A stretch of DNA of 64,000 bases, taken from contig NZ_CP128401.1 in assembly GCF_030389965.1 (NCBI RefSeq), forward strand, positions 62,001-126,000, written 5' to 3'. Each line of letters starts with the position of its first letter. The first letter of the stretch is position 1. This document shows, in pieces, positions 61,944 to 64,000 of this stretch. The position numbers were made by a program, and so were the translations under genes. This DNA comes from Candidatus Chlorohelix allophototropha. Lineage in GTDB: Bacteria > Chloroflexota > Chloroflexia > Chloroheliales > Chloroheliaceae. Under the pieces are notes generated by a model that was not told where the DNA came from, ran no database searches, and saw nothing but the letters and a program-made list of their open reading frames with translations.

Positions 61944-62987
61944 ATGAAAACAATTATAGAGACACAGGATTTAACTCGCATTTTCCGAACTTATAAAAAG
62001 CGAGAGGGTTTGAAAGGTTCGGTAATCGGTCTGTTCAAGCGAGAATATACCGAGAAGAAAGCCGCTTACGACCTTAATTTTAAAATTGAAGAAGGCGAAA
62101 TTGTAGCGTTCCTCGGACCAAACGGCGCGGGCAAGACTACCACGCTAAAAATGTTGAGCGGCTTATTGCACCCCACCAGCGGCGAGGCACAGGTTTTGGG
62201 TTATCGCCCATGGAAACGCGAGTATGCCTTCCTGAAACAGGTTTCGCTGGTAATGGGACAACGCAACCAGCTTTGGTGGGACTTACCGGCAATCGAAAGC
62301 TTTAACCTACAACGCGATATTTACGAAGTGCCGAACGAGGCGTACCGCAAACGGCTGGATGAGTTGGTCGAATTGCTTGACCTCAGCAAAATACTAAATA
62401 CCGCAGTGCGCAAGCTCAGTTTGGGCGAGAGAATGAAATGCGAAATGGTGGCGGCTTTGTTGCATCGCCCTAAAGTATTGCTGCTGGACGAGCCAACTAT
62501 CGGGCTGGATGTGGTGATGCAGAAAAAGATTCGCAACTTTATCAAGGATTATAACCGTGAGCATGGCGCAACGATTTTGCTAACCAGCCACTATATGGAA
62601 GATGTAGCGGCGTTGGCTAAACGTGCGTTGGTCATCAACTTCGGAAGACCCGTTTATGAAGGTAGCCTCGATGCCCTTACCGAAAAGTATGCCCCTAACA
62701 AGTTGCTAGTGGTATCTTTCATGAAAGTGGTTGAATCTGCCGAACTAGCCCCAATCGGGCAGGTTATCTCAAATGAAAGTGGGGTCATTCGGATACAAGT
62801 ACCTCGAAATTCAGTGGCAGAGCGTGCCAGCGCCCTATTCAACCGTTTCCCGGTAGCGGATTTATCCATAGAAGAGCCACAGCTTGACGATATTATCCAT
62901 GATCTTTTCACCGATACCAGTCATAACGAAAGCGAAAAGATTATGGAAACCGCCCAACCAAGAGACCAACTGGCAGCAATAGCCTGA
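61944..62987 (+). CDS. ABC-2 exporter ATPase subunit
   Basis: 347 residues: Walker A GPNGAGKTT, Q-loop VMGQRNQLWWDLP, signature LSLGERMKCEM, Walker B VLLLDEPTIGLD and a C-terminal regulatory extension (about 240-347). Together with the two PF06182-type permeases downstream it forms an exporter; the substrate may be a drug, lipid or peptide. GGAGG lies about ten bases before the ATG. Confidence 0.94.
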   Translation: MKTIIETQDLTRIFRTYKKREGLKGSVIGLFKREYTEKKAAYDLNFKIEEGEIVAFLGPNGAGKTTTLKMLSGLLHPTSGEAQVLGYRPWKREYAFLKQVSLVMGQRNQLWWDLPAIESFNLQRDIYEVPNEAYRKRLDELVELLDLSKILNTAVRKLSLGERMKCEMVAALLHRPKVLLLDEPTIGLDVVMQKKIRNFIKDYNREHGATILLTSHYMEDVAALAKRALVINFGRPVYEGSLDALTEKYAPNKLLVVSFMKVVESAELAPIGQVISNESGVIRIQVPRNSVAERASALFNRFPVADLSIEEPQLDDIIHDLFTDTSHNESEKIMETAQPRDQLAAIA

Positions 62988-63000
62988 AAGGAAGACAAGC

Positions 63001-63837
63001 GTGCTGGTTAATAAAAAAATAGAACCATTAACACCGGGGCGTTGGCGTTTTGTATTCCGGCGCTACTGGACTCTCTGCAAAGTGGCGTTTCAGGAACGCA
63101 TGGAATATCGCTGGAACGTCCTATTCTATTCTATGCTGGCTTTGCTTCCAGTGATGGTGGGTATCTACTTGTGGACAACGATTTTCAACAGTCGTAATGA
63201 CCCACAAGCAGTAAAGTATATCACTACCTATTATTTGGTGGCAGGCTTTCTGGGCTGGCGCATCGCGCAATATCAGTGGACTATCATGTTTGAAATCCGC
63301 GAAGGACGAATGGCTACCGGGTTGTTGCGCCCAATGTCCTACCCGGCTAAAACCTTCTGGTTCGAGGTAGGCGGACGCACATGGAGTACCATAATCACGA
63401 TTCCGGTATTTGTCCTTGCCGCTGTTTTTCTAGGCGAAAATTTCAAATTGCCTGAAAATGGTTGGACATGGGCGCTAGTGCTGCTTTCTTTTATGCTGGC
63501 ATACGTGTTGAACTTCTTCATTACCGCCTCGTTGGGATTACTGACAGTTTGGCAGAACCAACCGGAAGGCTTTTTCGCGCTATACGGCTTTGGTTCAGGG
63601 GCGTTGGGTGGCACTATGGTTCCACTCGCGCTAATGCCCGGTGGTATTGGCGATATTTTACAATGGCTACCCTTCGCCTACATCTACAGCTTGCCTGCCC
63701 GAATCTTTCTAGGCATTTCGGCGGAACAACTCGTGCAAGGGCTTGCCGTACAGGTGGTGTGGCTTGTCATAGCAGCCCTATTTTTCAAATGGATGTGGCG
63801 GAAAGCTATCCAAGGCTTTGAAGTTTACGAGGGATAA
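63001..63837 (+). CDS. ABC-2 exporter permease (PF06182 type)
   Basis: 278 residues with six membrane segments and the motif FQERMEYRWNVLFYSML near the N-terminus, then GRMATGLLRPMSYP. GTG start at 63001 after AAAGGAAG. Starts 13 bp behind the ATPase gene and is followed by a second permease. Confidence 0.9.
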   Translation: MLVNKKIEPLTPGRWRFVFRRYWTLCKVAFQERMEYRWNVLFYSMLALLPVMVGIYLWTTIFNSRNDPQAVKYITTYYLVAGFLGWRIAQYQWTIMFEIREGRMATGLLRPMSYPAKTFWFEVGGRTWSTIITIPVFVLAAVFLGENFKLPENGWTWALVLLSFMLAYVLNFFITASLGLLTVWQNQPEGFFALYGFGSGALGGTMVPLALMPGGIGDILQWLPFAYIYSLPARIFLGISAEQLVQGLAVQVVWLVIAALFFKWMWRKAIQGFEVYEG

Positions 63838-63842
63838 AATAA

Positions 63843-64000
63843 ATGCGTGTTATTAAGCGTTATGTAAAGTTGTATAGTTCTTTTGTGCGCATTAACCTGA
63901 TGCGAGAAATGGAAGCGCGGGGCAACTTCGTGGCAAGTTGTCTCGTTATACTGTGTTTCCCCATGTTCTCGCTGATCTTCGTAGGGGCTATATTCAGCCA
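63843..64000 (+). CDS. Second ABC-2 exporter permease, N-terminal part (cut by window edge)
   Basis: The first 52 codons are present: MRVIKRYVKLYSSFVRINLM, then EMEARGNFV and the beginning of a membrane helix (CLVILCFPMFSLIFVGAIFS). This is the N-terminal pattern of the partner permease in PF06182-type exporters. GAGGG lies about nine bases before the ATG, partly within the previous stop region. Confidence 0.8.
   Translation, partial: MRVIKRYVKLYSSFVRINLMREMEARGNFVASCLVILCFPMFSLIFVGAIFS

Overview
This is a chromosomal segment of a bacterium with moderate G+C. It most resembles a member of the Chloroflexota, although no rRNA or other phylogenetic marker is present to prove this. Pointers are an Ala/Thr-rich linker behind a lipobox in a sugar-binding lipoprotein, a giant AAA/TPR/BTAD transcription regulator, GAF and PAS signalling proteins, tandem universal-stress domains, and frequent TTG/GTG starts with good Shine-Dalgarno sites. 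Genes are dense, mostly in short operons, and sigma70-like promoters (TTGACA/TATAAT) are easy to see.

Layout. 1-4777: a leftward copper-handling operon (SafE/cupredoxin protein, HMA chaperone, YHS protein, CopA ATPase running off the edge) diverges from an OmpR-type two-component system. 4778-6374: an IS66 remnant and a truncated receiver-PAS protein. 6414-22263: an unbroken leftward run of an ALDH, assimilatory nitrite/sulfite reductase with its siroheme genes, a PFK-family kinase, a FucI/AraA-fold isomerase-like protein, a sugar ABC importer without an ATPase gene, a Gfo/Idh/MocA oxidoreductase, a sugar epimerase, a 2-hydroxyacid dehydrogenase and threonine synthase. 22264-27650: a mobile-element zone with a MITE-like inverted repeat, an IS110 element, a complete IS3 element with readable ends, and about 1.4 kb of decayed DNA. 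27676-30167: two unknown small genes, PhaR, an amidohydrolase and RuvA. 30523-34752: a 1129-residue AAA/TPR/BTAD regulator followed by a 44-residue peptide gene and a 106-residue helical protein. 34796-41802: an unknown gene, a GlgC-like protein, an L,D-transpeptidase, SecF, a polysaccharide ABC exporter and PurB. 41850-46199: a SUKH (SMI1/KNR4) gene between 31-bp direct repeats, a GAF signalling protein, a hydrolase, an ArsR-like regulator and small proteins. 46222-48386: a tandem Usp protein and a nine-gene tRNA operon with promoter and terminator. 48513-64000: glycosyltransferases, FolC, a haloalkane-dehalogenase-like hydrolase, DinB, an SDH-type serine protease, a Dna2-like Fe-S nuclease/helicase, and an ABC-2 exporter operon cut by the window edge.

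The strongest candidate for something undescribed is at 33955-34752. A small hydrophobic peptide with a Cys/Gly/Pro/Trp tail (NPCGGTNPWGV) and a small helical protein sit directly behind a BTAD-containing regulator. The peptide's upstream region carries an exact 11-bp-period direct repeat of the kind SARP/BTAD regulators bind. Other notable points are the SUKH gene inserted between copies of the neighbouring gene's 3' end, a GlgC homologue lacking parts of the nucleotide-binding signature, an IS110 element with a candidate bridge-RNA region, and clear operator palindromes in front of the sugar and siroheme operons.
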